Below, piece after piece: positions 52,366 through 52,500 of a DNA stretch of 52,500 nucleotides. This DNA comes from Apostichopus japonicus (taxonomy: Eukaryota; Echinodermata; Holothuroidea; Aspidochirotida; Stichopodidae). The DNA lies in contig NC_092569.1 of NCBI RefSeq assembly GCF_037975245.1, positions 12,900,001-12,952,500 on the forward strand, read 5' to 3'. The position numbers and the translations under genes are program-made. The notes below the pieces were generated by a model. That model saw nothing but the letters and a program-made list of their open reading frames with translations. It was not told the DNA's origin and did no database searches. Position 1 is the stretch's first letter. Every line of letters begins with the position of its first letter.

Positions 52366-52500
52366 TTATGACTTAATTATGTCTGAATCTTAAAAGGCCT
52401 ACCCCGAACATATATTCTAAGCTTATTGCCCCACCCCCCCTACCCATCCCAACAGCTCCCACTCCTCTATGGTCGTCTACAGTGGTATGTTACTTACAGA

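Overview
This is eukaryotic, intron-containing, AT-rich animal DNA. A complete cytochrome c oxidase subunit 6C gene, a trimethylguanosine synthase gene and an interleukin-17-like cytokine gene, together with many hAT-type MITEs and an RTE-like retrotransposon, suggest a marine invertebrate deuterostome. An echinoderm, possibly a sea cucumber, is my inference; nothing here identifies the species.

Layout. 1-4.7 kb: no convincing gene, apart from one weak Cys/Tyr-rich plus-strand candidate exon near 4.0-4.3 kb. 4.7-5.85 kb, minus strand: a three-exon model for a 75-residue secreted peptide with a tandemly duplicated exon. 5.6-6.8 kb: long (TA)n tracts carrying a duplicated unique segment. 7.74-9.32 kb: a 5'-truncated RTE-like LINE with an open reverse-transcriptase frame and a target-site duplication. 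11.4-25.8 kb, plus strand: TGS1, ten recognised coding exons (about 890 residues, initiator exon not found). Its introns carry a 3 kb, 25-bp minisatellite, duplicated exon-donor fragments, a 34-bp-class minisatellite, a long inverted repeat and a LINE tail. The intron between the two main methyltransferase exons reads as an AT-AC minor-spliceosome (U12) intron. 30.2-31.9 kb, minus strand: COX6C in two coding exons, with a TTAA-flanked MITE starting 34 nt upstream of the second exon. 34.05-36.03 kb: a hAT-like element nested in another, each with a perfect 8-bp duplication. 38.9-44.5 kb, minus strand: an IL-17 family gene whose start codon lies on a tiny exon 5.1 kb from the main exon; the intron holds more MITEs and a 150-nt pyrimidine tract. 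44.5-50 kb: no gene recognised. 50-52.4 kb: a roughly 325-bp satellite with an inverted block.

The genes do not form one pathway. TGS1 hypermethylates snRNA/snoRNA caps in the nucleus, COX6C is a mitochondrial respiratory subunit, and the IL-17-like protein and small peptide are predicted to be secreted. The strongest observations are the AT-AC intron in TGS1, the peptide gene with a duplicated exon, the nested transposons, and the intronic 25-bp array in which each unit contains a hairpin.
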